Shown: positions 6,519 to 14,130 of the stretch, piece by piece
How the letters are laid out: each line of letters begins with the position of its first letter
How positions within the stretch are numbered: the stretch's first letter is position 1
DNA from: a virus
Virus record (IMG/VR): IMGVR_UViG_3300032607_000978
Location: 1-21,812 of that record
Reading direction: 5' to 3' (one strand)
DNA: 21,812 bases
The notes under the pieces: generated by a model
Seen by the model: the letters and a program-made list of their open reading frames with translations, nothing else
The model's database searches: none
What the model was told of the DNA's origin: nothing
Position numbers and translations under genes: made by a program

Positions 6519-8473
6519 TACATCATTTTCTTTTTCTTCTTAGAGTGCATGTGCATTTCAGACACAAGGATCTCTAGTGTGTTTGTTGGAACATATCTTT
6601 CAATTCCGTGCTCAAACATAACATCGTACCATTCAATGTTACCATCTGCATCAGGACTAGCATGTTGAGTAGTGATTGTACGGCCTTCACCGAATGATTC
6701 ACTCTTCACGTGAACAGCACACTGATGTTCGTAGCTGTTTCCTGGTGTGTCTTTGTTTTCTTTAACACCACCAGCCTTAAGCATTGCAATACGGTCGCGA
6801 TATCCAGCAACTCCAGGTTTAATGTCTTTAGCGGCCTTCTTTAATGCTGGTGATGCATTAGGAATGTGTTTCATAGTAGTGGTAGCCTGGTGAGACATTA
6901 TCTGAGCCTCATCGGTTTGTTCTGCTTCTTTCATTGGCTTTTTACCAGTTTGAGGCATACCCATCTTCTTTTGAAGATCTTTACGTTGGTCTTCATCTGA
7001 TCCACCACCAAGTTTGTTGAGAACTTTCTTTGCCATGGACTTAGCAGTAGATCCCATGCCTTCATCTACCGACTCTTCAACATCTTCTTCTTTAGTCAAA
7101 CGGTCAACTGCTTTTACAATACCTTTTTGGCGTTTTTTCCCACGGGCATAGTCATTTTTATGGCCATAATGTTCTTGGTCTCTGCCGGCATCTTCAGCAT
7201 CTTTTGCTGATGCTTTGACATATGAACCAAGTGTTTTTTTGCTCAATTCATCTACAGGCTCAGCTTCTTCAGACATAATCATCTTTCTATGTGTGTCTAA
7301 CAGTTTATTGTTTTCACTATCATTATAGTCCGCAGCTTTGAAGGCATGCTTGGCAGTAGTGGCTTTGGCCAAATGATCGGCTTTCTTTTTAGTGTCACCA
7401 TTCTTATCAGCTGCTATGGCTTTGTCCATATGGTATTTAAATGTATTTTCTTCTAATTCAGCTTCTTCTCTAGTCACACCACGAGCTTTAAGAACATCTC
7501 CGTGAGTGATGCGTTTTGGATCTCCGTGGAATGCAGCAAGATCTTTTTCCTTTTCGTTACGAGGAATAGAACCTTCTTTGCTGTCTTTTTTCATTACTTC
7601 CATGACGGAATGATAAAGTGCATCTGTAATATTGAATTTTTTATTGATTGTAGATTCTTTCATTCCAAACACTCCCTTTAGTTTTTTTAGATTTTCTTGG
7701 CCTTGTTGTTGTCTTTTTTCATAACTACCAGGAGTTACTTTGCCTGTTTTTGAATCTGTATCACCAATTTCGTCATCTGAACGAGTCTTTAACGGTGAAC
7801 CATCACTAGTTGTAACTGTTCCACCCGAACCACTCTTAACTGTATTATCTGCAGCAGGAGCTGGTGTTGCTGCTGCTTGTGGTTTCTCTGCTGTTGGAGC
7901 TTCAACAGGCTTATCAGCAGCTGCTGAAGCGTTTGTGGTATTAACACTATCCATTGCTGATTTCTGACCCGCATTATTACTATAACTGGATGCTGTTTTT
8001 TGGGTACCAGCGTCGTCTGGACCTTTATCCATTGCTGATTTTGGTGCTTCAGCTGCAGCTGGTGCACCTGCAGCAATACCCTTCTTCATAGCATTTAAAT
8101 CAGGACCAGACTTTTCTGCACTACGTTGAGTTGCATTGAGTTTATCTTGGCTAGGACCAGCAGCCATTGTTGCTTGACCTGGCTTGGTAGCTGGTTTAGC
8201 TGGTGTTACTGATGCTTGTATTTTAGATTTTGTATTAGCTGCGGCAAGAGTGCTACTTGCATTTTGTTCTTTGGCTTTTGTATTAGCAGCAGCCAACGTA
8301 TTACTTGCAATTTTTTCCTTGTTGCTTGCAACATCTGCCTCTGCTCTTTTTCTATTTGCAGAAGGACTCAGAGCATTAGAAAGTCTATCTAGAAAGTTTG
8401 GTTGATTAGGTAAAGCACCTCCTCTAGCCGTAATTTCCATTACTTCTCTTGCTGATTCGTAAATTGATCTCAT
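6518..8473 (-). CDS. Large Ala/Lys-rich head-associated protein (651 aa)
   Basis: Coding begins at ATG 8473 behind AAGGAACAAAA. The first third is low-complexity: Ala, Lys, Thr and Asn with duplicated TLAAANTKAKEQ/TLAAANTKSKIQ and KSAMD units, then a Pro/Ala-rich stretch to about residue 215. The middle holds FNITDALYHSVMEVMKKD, FHGDPKRITHGDVLKARG and one VDELSKKTLGSYVKASAKDA module. The C-terminal 75 residues (YEHQCAVHVKSESFGEGRT onward) look like a small folded domain, ending in a Met/His/Lys tail (SEMHMHSKKKKKMM). Similar proteins occur in marine T4-like phages next to other basic internal proteins. A role in the prohead core or as a DNA-associated head protein is inferred from composition and neighbours. 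Confidence 0.8.
   Translation of the reverse strand: MRSIYESAREVMEITARGGALPNQPNFLDRLSNALSPSANRKRAEADVASNKEKIASNTLAAANTKAKEQNASSTLAAANTKSKIQASVTPAKPATKPGQATMAAGPSQDKLNATQRSAEKSGPDLNAMKKGIAAGAPAAAEAPKSAMDKGPDDAGTQKTASSYSNNAGQKSAMDSVNTTNASAAADKPVEAPTAEKPQAAATPAPAADNTVKSGSGGTVTTSDGSPLKTRSDDEIGDTDSKTGKVTPGSYEKRQQQGQENLKKLKGVFGMKESTINKKFNITDALYHSVMEVMKKDSKEGSIPRNEKEKDLAAFHGDPKRITHGDVLKARGVTREEAELEENTFKYHMDKAIAADKNGDTKKKADHLAKATTAKHAFKAADYNDSENNKLLDTHRKMIMSEEAEPVDELSKKTLGSYVKASAKDAEDAGRDQEHYGHKNDYARGKKRQKGIVKAVDRLTKEEDVEESVDEGMGSTAKSMAKKVLNKLGGGSDEDQRKDLQKKMGMPQTGKKPMKEAEQTDEAQIMSHQATTTMKHIPNASPALKKAAKDIKPGVAGYRDRIAMLKAGGVKENKDTPGNSYEHQCAVHVKSESFGEGRTITTQHASPDADGNIEWYDVMFEHGIERYVPTNTLEILVSEMHMHSKKKKKMM
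7081..7270 (-). repeat. VDELSK-type module within the 651-aa protein
   Basis: This coding module begins PVDELSKKTLGSYVKASAKD and ends AVDRLTKEEDV. It matches in layout the two modules in the neighbouring 800-aa protein (VDEISKELTHSYFKKS and the RRLTNK end). Sharing across adjacent genes points to duplication. Confidence 0.55.
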
Positions 8474-8496
8474 TTTTGTTCCTTGTAATTGTTCTT

Positions 8497-9102
8497 TTAT
8501 GCCATTACCTTATATCTAAAATCATAACCTTTGACGGATTTTTGCCTACCACTTAAACAGTTTGCAATGTCACCCTGTCTAATATTAAAGTACTGAGCTG
8601 CTTCTGTTTGAGAGTTGAATTCCATACTCCGTGTTATTTCAACAATTGGAGTTCTAGTGGCCGCAGGTTTGCCCCGACGTGACTTTCCTGGATCACCACT
8701 AGCAATTTTTACAGATACTTCCTCAGCAGAGTAATAATACGTCCAATGTCGTCTAGTCCCGTCATTATATCCTTGTTTTATTCTTTTTGAGTGTTGATTC
8801 TTTTTTTCCTCAGACCAAGCAGGCAGTGGCACACCAACTCTGTCATTAACAGGAGGTCTAATACCACCTTTGTTTATATTCCAACCAACCTTTGAAACTG
8901 GTCTTAGAGTCTCTTCATAAGCATAAGCTTCCTCTTCACGTTCAAAAGATTGTATAATGTCAACTACAAACTCTTCTTTACAAAACCATTTTTCACGTTT
9001 ATGGTCTTGTAAACGAATCTTTAAGTTTTTAGTAACACCAACATATCCTTGTGTATCAGGATCAGTATGGTCTGTTTTATGTATCCAATAGACTACTACC
9101 AT
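8497..9102 (-). CDS. GIY-YIG homing endonuclease with NUMOD-type C-terminus
   Basis: The 201-residue protein is read from ATG 9102, nine bases after a GGAG; an upstream TTG at 9111 is less likely. A GIY-YIG nuclease domain is recognisable: VVYWIHK and QGYVGVTKN for the two core strands, R-LQDHKR with the catalytic Arg, and AYAYEETLRP with the metal-binding Glu. WNINKGG follows. The C-terminal part (EFNSQTEAAQYFNIRQGDI, then LSGRQKSVKGYDFRY) looks like a NUMOD1-type DNA-binding repeat. Its start overlaps the last codons of the 88-aa gene, as expected for a free-standing endonuclease inserted between late genes. It probably cuts related phage genomes lacking it near this junction. Confidence 0.88.
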   Translation of the reverse strand: MVVVYWIHKTDHTDPDTQGYVGVTKNLKIRLQDHKREKWFCKEEFVVDIIQSFEREEEAYAYEETLRPVSKVGWNINKGGIRPPVNDRVGVPLPAWSEEKKNQHSKRIKQGYNDGTRRHWTYYYSAEEVSVKIASGDPGKSRRGKPAATRTPIVEITRSMEFNSQTEAAQYFNIRQGDIANCLSGRQKSVKGYDFRYKVMA

Positions 9103-9362
9103 GCTTGACAACTCCAGTAACGCGGCATGGTCTTAGGACCAGGATCATCGCAATTGTGTCTTGCTCTGAAACTACGGCGTCTTGCAGGAATGTTTTTCTT
9201 GATAGTCATATTTTTGTCGCCAAAGTTAACTTTAACAACGTTACCAGAATCATTCTTAACAAACACCTTGGACTTCTTTACATCACCTGCCATTGGTTTA
9301 TTAAGGGAAACAGTTTGTCCCTGATAATCAGCTTCGGCAATAAATTGTAAGAAACTTAACAT
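9096..9362 (-). CDS. Small conserved basic protein with capsid-targeting-like N-terminus
   Basis: This 88-residue protein belongs to a family I recognise from T4-like marine phages. It has VSLNKPMAGDVKKSKVFVKN, VVKVNFGDKNMTIKKN, then IPARRRSFRARHNCDDPG and a C-terminal PRYWSCQAW. It starts MLSFLQFIAE-ADY, very close to the T4 capsid-targeting sequence with an I-A-E cleavage site at residue 10. The rest is Arg/Lys-rich with two Cys and one His near the C-terminus, suggesting nucleic-acid or metal binding. It overlaps the 418-aa gene by seven bases and the downstream endonuclease by seven. I infer an internal head protein. Confidence 0.8.
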   Translation of the reverse strand: MLSFLQFIAEADYQGQTVSLNKPMAGDVKKSKVFVKNDSGNVVKVNFGDKNMTIKKNIPARRRSFRARHNCDDPGPKTMPRYWSCQAW

Positions 9363-10612
9363 GGGGTGTTCGCTTTTCTCTTGGCTCTCATCATTCGGGC
9401 AAAAGCTTCAACAACCTCACCAGGAGTGACTTTCTTATATTTATCTGTAAGTTTTTTAGTTCCTTCAAACCCAGCTCCAATGCCTTCACCAATTGTTAGA
9501 TATGAGTTAACGCGCTGCATTGCGAACTGGTGAGGAGAGTTTCTATCATTCTGAACATAGTCAGCAAGTCCCTGCTCAAATACATTGGTCACTTCTTCAA
9601 TTGATACACCGTATTTGTCTGCCTTCTTTTGAAGATGTTCTTCAGCCTTCTCTTGTAAGTAAGTCTCATAATCCCATTCTTTATGAGCAACAATGTTATT
9701 TGAAGGCTTTTGCTGCATCTGCTTAGTCTTTAACTGAGCTTGCTTTGTTCTTTCTTTTGACTGAATCAAAGACTGTTGATTCATCTTATCAGAGTATCTG
9801 TCTGACTTTTCTTTTTTCTCTTTATCAGGATCATCTTTACCAAGATTGGAAAGCTTTTTGTATCCATACAAAGTAGCAGCACCCAAAGCACCTGCAGTCG
9901 ATTGTGGTGTTTGAAGGGCGGCCGCCGTAGCTGCAGCACCACCAACTATCTTGGTTGCAAGTCTTACAGGAGCAAGTGCAGAGGATACAAATCCTTCATA
10001 CATTGAGAACATTGCGTTTAGGTCTTCACTAGATACCTTTTCACCTAGTAGCTTACTGTATATAACAGGATCGTAGCTCTGTGTAAGGTTTTGAACATTA
10101 CCGTAAACACCCTTAGTAGACTTATGAGTTCTCACAGCATTGAGTCTTTTCATCTCACCAGCTTTAACTCTAGGCATCAATCTTGTTGCAATTGCTTTAA
10201 GGTTTTTAGTTCTAGGCTCTACTTGTCTGTCAATATTCATCTTCTGCGCAGGAGACAACTTACTATAATTAGCACCTCTTGCACCAGCAGCCCTCTTTCT
10301 CAGCATGGTCTTAGCCATACGCATTGCACGGCGCATTAGCTGATCTTGAGTTGCAAGTCTTGTTTTTTTAATGTTTCGAGCGCGAGTAATTCTTGGCTTA
10401 CTGCGCTTCATTTGCAAAGCTCTTTTGCGTCTTTGCATCATGGTGACAACGCGTTCAATCAGTGTTTCTTCTGATTGAACTGCTTTCTTATCCACCTGAG
10501 GAGGACCAACAACTATTTTGTCTAACGGGTTTCCGGTAGCAATAGCTAGTCCTTTTTTTGCACGGGCGGCAATTATAGCTGGTGATGTTGACTGATCTTC
10601 TTCTTTTTTCAT
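9356..10612 (-). CDS. Basic head-associated protein (418 aa)
   Basis: Coding begins at ATG 10612, about 48 bases below a perfect late promoter. Residues 1-55 are of mixed composition, with VVGPPQVDKK. Residues 58-135 form a very basic region (MMQRRKRALQMKRSKPRITR, KKTRLATQDQLMRRAMRMAK, SPAQKMNIDRQVE) typical of marine T4-like phage proteins. A small Ala/Gly-rich segment near 220-250 could be membrane-active or a flexible linker. The C-terminal part has a Gln/Lys-rich helix and AEEHLQKKADKYGVSIEEVT. The charge suggests binding to packaged DNA. Late expression and clustering with other basic proteins support a head-internal role, though no enzymatic motif is seen. Confidence 0.8.
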   Translation of the reverse strand: MKKEEDQSTSPAIIAARAKKGLAIATGNPLDKIVVGPPQVDKKAVQSEETLIERVVTMMQRRKRALQMKRSKPRITRARNIKKTRLATQDQLMRRAMRMAKTMLRKRAAGARGANYSKLSPAQKMNIDRQVEPRTKNLKAIATRLMPRVKAGEMKRLNAVRTHKSTKGVYGNVQNLTQSYDPVIYSKLLGEKVSSEDLNAMFSMYEGFVSSALAPVRLATKIVGGAAATAAALQTPQSTAGALGAATLYGYKKLSNLGKDDPDKEKKEKSDRYSDKMNQQSLIQSKERTKQAQLKTKQMQQKPSNNIVAHKEWDYETYLQEKAEEHLQKKADKYGVSIEEVTNVFEQGLADYVQNDRNSPHQFAMQRVNSYLTIGEGIGAGFEGTKKLTDKYKKVTPGEVVEAFARMMRAKRKANTPC

Positions 10613-10659
10613 GTGGTTCCGCAGGTTTACCTAGGCCGTTTGACTGCTAGAGGATAATA

Positions 10660-10667
10660 TATTTATA
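10660..10667 (-). promoter_or_regulatory. T4-type late promoter (TATAAATA)
   Basis: The minus strand carries an exact TATAAATA, in the 57-base gap after the FkbM gene. Initiation about 10 bases downstream would leave a leader of roughly 40 bases before ATG 10612. Only three exact copies of this octamer were found in the window on the coding strand, all between genes. Confidence 0.8.
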
Positions 10668-10669
10668 AG

Positions 10670-11323
10670 TTATTCAACTGCAAATATTTTATCAGACCCT
10701 ACAGAGAGCTTATGTGTATATCCAAACTGAGCTAGTATGAGGTCAGTCTCACCATTTGTTGTTTCTAATGATATGACTGGTTTGAATCTTGCTATTGTAT
10801 CCATTGCACCCACGATTATATTAGGCTCATATCCTTCACAATCAAGTTGAATAAGATCACAGTGGTCTAAAGCTAGCTGATCAATAGTCATTGTTGGAAT
10901 AAATGATTGCATTGTGGTATATTTTGTAGGATCATCACCAACGGTGTGACAGCCTACATTGCCCTCATTACCATTGTAGATATGTAATAGTTTATTTGTT
11001 TCACCCAATGCAGCGTTGAACTTAAAAATATTAGGCATCTGACAATTATTAACAAGACAATGAAAATTCAACGGATCAGGCTCAAACGTATATACTCTTG
11101 TGAAGTATTGGGAGAACAACATTGGATACAATCCACAGTTACCACCTGCCTGCACTACAACGTCAAACTTCTTACAATATTTTAGGTATCCATCTTTATG
11201 AGTGCTCACCCACTCGGCACTAGGACCGTCCCATGCACCAGTGTCTGTCTTTGGCCACATCCAATGTGAAACCCCATCAACACTATCTTCTCTCACTCTC
11301 ACTTTACCATCGAATTGTTTCAT
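10670..11323 (-). CDS. FkbM-family methyltransferase
   Basis: This 217-residue protein has a Rossmann-type SAM-binding core. VVVQAGGNCGLYP (55-67) matches the glycine-rich motif I and YTFEPDP (78-84) the acidic end of strand 2. DLIQLDCEGYEPNIIVGA (156-173) is the FkbM signature region. The N-terminal 50 residues are Trp-rich and likely form a cap. FkbM enzymes methylate hydroxyl groups, often on sugars, and are common in marine myoviruses, where the substrate is usually unknown. It lies two bases after the nucleotidyltransferase gene and is the last gene before the second late promoter, so late expression is expected. Modification of a virion glycan or host surface sugar is possible. Confidence 0.88.
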   Translation of the reverse strand: MKQFDGKVRVREDSVDGVSHWMWPKTDTGAWDGPSAEWVSTHKDGYLKYCKKFDVVVQAGGNCGLYPMLFSQYFTRVYTFEPDPLNFHCLVNNCQMPNIFKFNAALGETNKLLHIYNGNEGNVGCHTVGDDPTKYTTMQSFIPTMTIDQLALDHCDLIQLDCEGYEPNIIVGAMDTIARFKPVISLETTNGETDLILAQFGYTHKLSVGSDKIFAVE

Positions 11324-11324
11324 A

Positions 11325-11936
11325 TTAATCCTTTACATTCATCCCTTTACGGACATCATTATAAATTTCTTTTGAGTGTGTTGCGTTCTTTTGAATCTTT
11401 GATGGAAGACCAGCTCTAAACTGATTAAAGTTTCCACTAGTAGCATGTTTTCTCATGTCTGTACCACTTACACCTTCTTTACGCTCACCTGTATTCTTTA
11501 CTGAAATTGAATCAAAGTTATACTCTCCATGAGCTTTTCCACTGACTCCATTGTACTTATTAAGGAGTGATTTATACTCTTCTGCTCTATCACTACCACC
11601 AGCAATTACCAAATGTTTGGCCCCAGTCTTAGCAATCTCTGATGCATGATGCATGATAGTAGGGTGTGCTTTAGATGCTGTAGCAATAGTTGTATTGTCT
11701 AAATGGCCAAATGCACGTTGTAAGTGCTTCTGCTTCTGGTCTGGTGAAAGAGGATTCTTTTTCTCGTCGTGTGAACCACTTGAAACAACATGAAGGTGGC
11801 CACCACTCGAACTTGCCAGATCGTGAGCTGCATTCACATTCTCTTCATGACCACTAGTAATTGGATTCATTCTACCAAAAAGTAGAACTGCGGTCTTTTC
11901 TTTTCCCTCCAAAAGGAAACTTAAAAATCTTTTCAT
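11325..11936 (-). CDS. NMNAT/cytidylyltransferase-like nucleotidyltransferase with capsid-targeting-like N-terminus
   Basis: The 203-residue protein shows FGRMNPITSGHEENV at 20-34, where TSGH (27-30) replaces the usual H-x-G-H of the nucleotidyltransferase superfamily. VSGTDMR at 156-162 matches the S-x-T/S-x-x-R nucleotide-binding motif near the C-terminus. HLVIAGGSDR (108-117) is a further core strand. Such enzymes transfer AMP or CMP to a phosphorylated small molecule such as nicotinamide mononucleotide. The first residues, MKRFLSFLLE-GKEK, are not part of the catalytic fold and resemble a T4 capsid-targeting sequence with an L-x-E cleavage site at residue 10. The protein may therefore be packaged in the head and injected. 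It is coupled by TAATG to the DUF6267-type gene. Confidence 0.85.
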   Translation of the reverse strand: MKRFLSFLLEGKEKTAVLLFGRMNPITSGHEENVNAAHDLASSSGGHLHVVSSGSHDEKKNPLSPDQKQKHLQRAFGHLDNTTIATASKAHPTIMHHASEIAKTGAKHLVIAGGSDRAEEYKSLLNKYNGVSGKAHGEYNFDSISVKNTGERKEGVSGTDMRKHATSGNFNQFRAGLPSKIQKNATHSKEIYNDVRKGMNVKD

Positions 11937-13102
11937 TATTGTCTCGCTAAGAAGTTTTGTTTACTAAATTCGTTCCTGTCAACCAACTTAGTTGGCCTGT
12001 TATTTACAACAGCAACGAACCCCTCTGGTTTAGTTTTAGTGTCACCGATGTGATGATCATAGTCTTGACCATGTGACATAGCATTAACCAATACATCCTT
12101 TGCTTTTTGTAGGTGGTGATGCATTGCAAATACATTATTAATGGTTTCATGATTAGCTCTGATATGAGATAAATTAGTATTCATTGCTTGTGTCTTTTGA
12201 TCTTTTGCTTTTGGAGTCTTTACTTTATCAATACCCTTTTCATGCTGATCCTTAACATGGTCGTAAAGACCTTCAGCTGATGGTTTAGTATCTTCTCTCA
12301 CCGTCTTATTAATATATGTCTTGATATGTTCTGTGTGAGGTTCGATAGTAGCATAGTGTTTTGATTTTAAACCATTACCAACATCTGTGGCGTCTTCTAA
12401 GTGACGTCTGAATTCCTTTTGGGCATCCTCATTATAATTTGCATTCTTTGTATTATATCCATACTTCATTAAATGAACACTATCATGATTTGCAAAGCCA
12501 GAAAGGTTTGGAGTATAGTTAGCTTTCATTGATTCAATATCATTACCATCATACCCAGTATGAACATATACACCAATCTTTGAATTTTTAATTGCATTAC
12601 CTTCTGCAGAATTAGATGGAGTAGAGTATTTAATTAAGTTTGGTTTGAAGTGAACCTTGCCACCTTTCTCACTAACATCCTCTGATGTATGCATTACGTC
12701 TCCTTGAAAGACACCTTTCTGAGGAGATACTTTTGGAAGATGAGCCAAAGCAGTCTTTAGTTTAGACACTAGACCAGGAGCATGGCCGTGATTCTGTTCA
12801 ATATCTTCGTCAGTGTAGTTGATCTTTGGATCTTTGTTGAAAGCAGACTTTGATGCAACAAAGAACTTACCAGTCTTTGGATGGTGTCCAAATACCAGAC
12901 TAGGACTGCCGTCATATTTGGTCATTAGACCAGCACCACCTTTTTGACCAGTCAGTGTCTTATGCACAGCGTTCAAAGTATTAACAGAGTGCTTGTATCC
13001 TTCAACACCAGCATTGATAGGATGGTCTTCTGCATGCTCAAGATGAGTGAGCTTTTCTTCATTGGCAGCAGACTCTGCTAGTAGAGTAAAAATATGACGC
13101 AT
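11936..13102 (-). CDS. DUF6267-type protein with ligase-like nucleotidyltransferase motifs
   Basis: The 388-residue protein starts MRHIFTLLAE-SAAN, again capsid-targeting-like. LEHAEDHPINAGVEGY is the entry to the family I know as DUF6267. Motifs of covalent nucleotidyltransferases follow in the expected order. They are TKYDGSPSLVFG with Lys62 as motif I, VFQGDVMH (131-138) as motif III, KIGVYVHTGY (175-184) as motif IIIa, EGFVAVVN (360-367) as motif IV and TKLVDR (371-376) as motif V. This is the layout of ATP-dependent DNA/RNA ligases. A His-rich helical insertion lies between IIIa and IV. An adenylylation or ligase activity is inferred; it sits next to another nucleotidyltransferase in the same late operon. 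Confidence 0.82.
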   Translation of the reverse strand: MRHIFTLLAESAANEEKLTHLEHAEDHPINAGVEGYKHSVNTLNAVHKTLTGQKGGAGLMTKYDGSPSLVFGHHPKTGKFFVASKSAFNKDPKINYTDEDIEQNHGHAPGLVSKLKTALAHLPKVSPQKGVFQGDVMHTSEDVSEKGGKVHFKPNLIKYSTPSNSAEGNAIKNSKIGVYVHTGYDGNDIESMKANYTPNLSGFANHDSVHLMKYGYNTKNANYNEDAQKEFRRHLEDATDVGNGLKSKHYATIEPHTEHIKTYINKTVREDTKPSAEGLYDHVKDQHEKGIDKVKTPKAKDQKTQAMNTNLSHIRANHETINNVFAMHHHLQKAKDVLVNAMSHGQDYDHHIGDTKTKPEGFVAVVNNRPTKLVDRNEFSKQNFLARQ

Positions 13103-14094
13103 TACTTTACATACCTTATTTTAGAGTCGTCTTTTCTTGCATTAGACATACCAACACCCCCTCGTCCAGGAATAGATGTATTTGGTATTGTTCTACCCTG
13201 CTCACCCTTTCTTACAAAGATACCAACATGTCCACTATGTTGCTTCTCTAAGGTAGGGATCATATTCTGTCCTTTGTTATGGAAGTCTAGATCAGAATGC
13301 ATGTGCACTTGACCCTTTGCGTTTGGTATAATTTGAACAGGGCCGTGATGAACACCGTTAATGTTTGATTCACCATGTGACTTGCCACCAACTTCTTTAC
13401 CAAATAATGCTTGTCTCACTACATGCTCATGATCTTCATTTCCAGCATGTAGTTTATGAAATGCCATCTCACCTTGACCTAATGGATTTGATGTTAGACT
13501 TTTTGATAGTTTAGTAGTTGCAGTTGCAATTGCTTTATTCTTCATATGAGAGAACCCACCATAACCAGAAAACTGATGTGCACCTGCACCAGCTTTCAAT
13601 GATCCGTGGTATACAGGCTTTCCTTCGTGATCATGTAATGAAAAGTCAGCCTTTACGTTTCCTTCAACCTTCTGGGCACTTGCTACTTTGTATTTCTTGC
13701 CACCAATATGAAGATCAATTGGCTTACCACCGTTGGCCTTTACATGATGAGCAATCTGCTTTTGCATATCGGATATCTGGCCTACTTCAGATTTAAGATT
13801 GCTATACTCACCAGGTTTTTCAAGATGGCCAGCAGGAATCTTTGTTGTAGCACCACCATGTTGAACATGTACATGAAACTCTTTCTTACCAGCTGGATTA
13901 ACAGTGGATGTTACTTTTTTGACTTTAACCTCTGCACCCTGTGGAATTCCACCAGTGTCTCTGGTCGTCTTATATGTATTCTGTTTAATCATGTGCTGGG
14001 AAAGATACTTTCCAACATCATACTCTGCTTTGGAGCCAGTTCCCTTGATAGCTGCGCGCTCGGTAATGAACTGGGTAAATGTAATAATTTCCAT
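13102..14094 (-). CDS. Late phage protein with possible nuclease-like fold and capsid-targeting-like N-terminus
   Basis: The 330-residue protein starts MEIITFTQFITE-RAAIKG, resembling a capsid-targeting sequence with an I-T-E site at residue 12. Its middle carries VKADFSLHDHEGKPVYHGSL followed by Lys167 and a Gly-rich FSGYGGFSH. In marine T4-like phages an equivalent K-A-D ... S-x-K ... F-Q-Q-Y-G-G pattern recurs, and its D ... (E/S)-x-K spacing recalls PD-(D/E)xK nucleases. The C-terminal half (residues 240-320) has VQIIPNAKGQVHMHSDLDFH and an Arg/Gly-rich tail. It is the first gene after the late promoter at 14119 and overlaps the DUF6267 gene by one base. The nuclease idea is tentative; the rest of the family is uncharacterised to me. 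Confidence 0.75.
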   Translation of the reverse strand: MEIITFTQFITERAAIKGTGSKAEYDVGKYLSQHMIKQNTYKTTRDTGGIPQGAEVKVKKVTSTVNPAGKKEFHVHVQHGGATTKIPAGHLEKPGEYSNLKSEVGQISDMQKQIAHHVKANGGKPIDLHIGGKKYKVASAQKVEGNVKADFSLHDHEGKPVYHGSLKAGAGAHQFSGYGGFSHMKNKAIATATTKLSKSLTSNPLGQGEMAFHKLHAGNEDHEHVVRQALFGKEVGGKSHGESNINGVHHGPVQIIPNAKGQVHMHSDLDFHNKGQNMIPTLEKQHSGHVGIFVRKGEQGRTIPNTSIPGRGGVGMSNARKDDSKIRYVK

Positions 14095-14118
14095 GTAATA
14101 CTCCGTGATATTATTAAG

Positions 14119-14126
14119 TATTTATA
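14119..14126 (-). promoter_or_regulatory. T4-type late promoter (TATAAATA)
   Basis: An exact TATAAATA lies on the minus strand between the terminator and ATG 14094. Initiation about 10 bases downstream gives a leader near 15-20 bases containing a CGGAG ribosome binding site. It would drive the run 14094 to 10670. Confidence 0.85.
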
Positions 14127-14130
14127 TCAT

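Noticed and set aside
9434-9442. GATAAATA, one mismatch from the late promoter, inside the 418-aa gene
   Set aside because: It encodes D-K-Y in a conserved stretch and is not placed close before a start codon.
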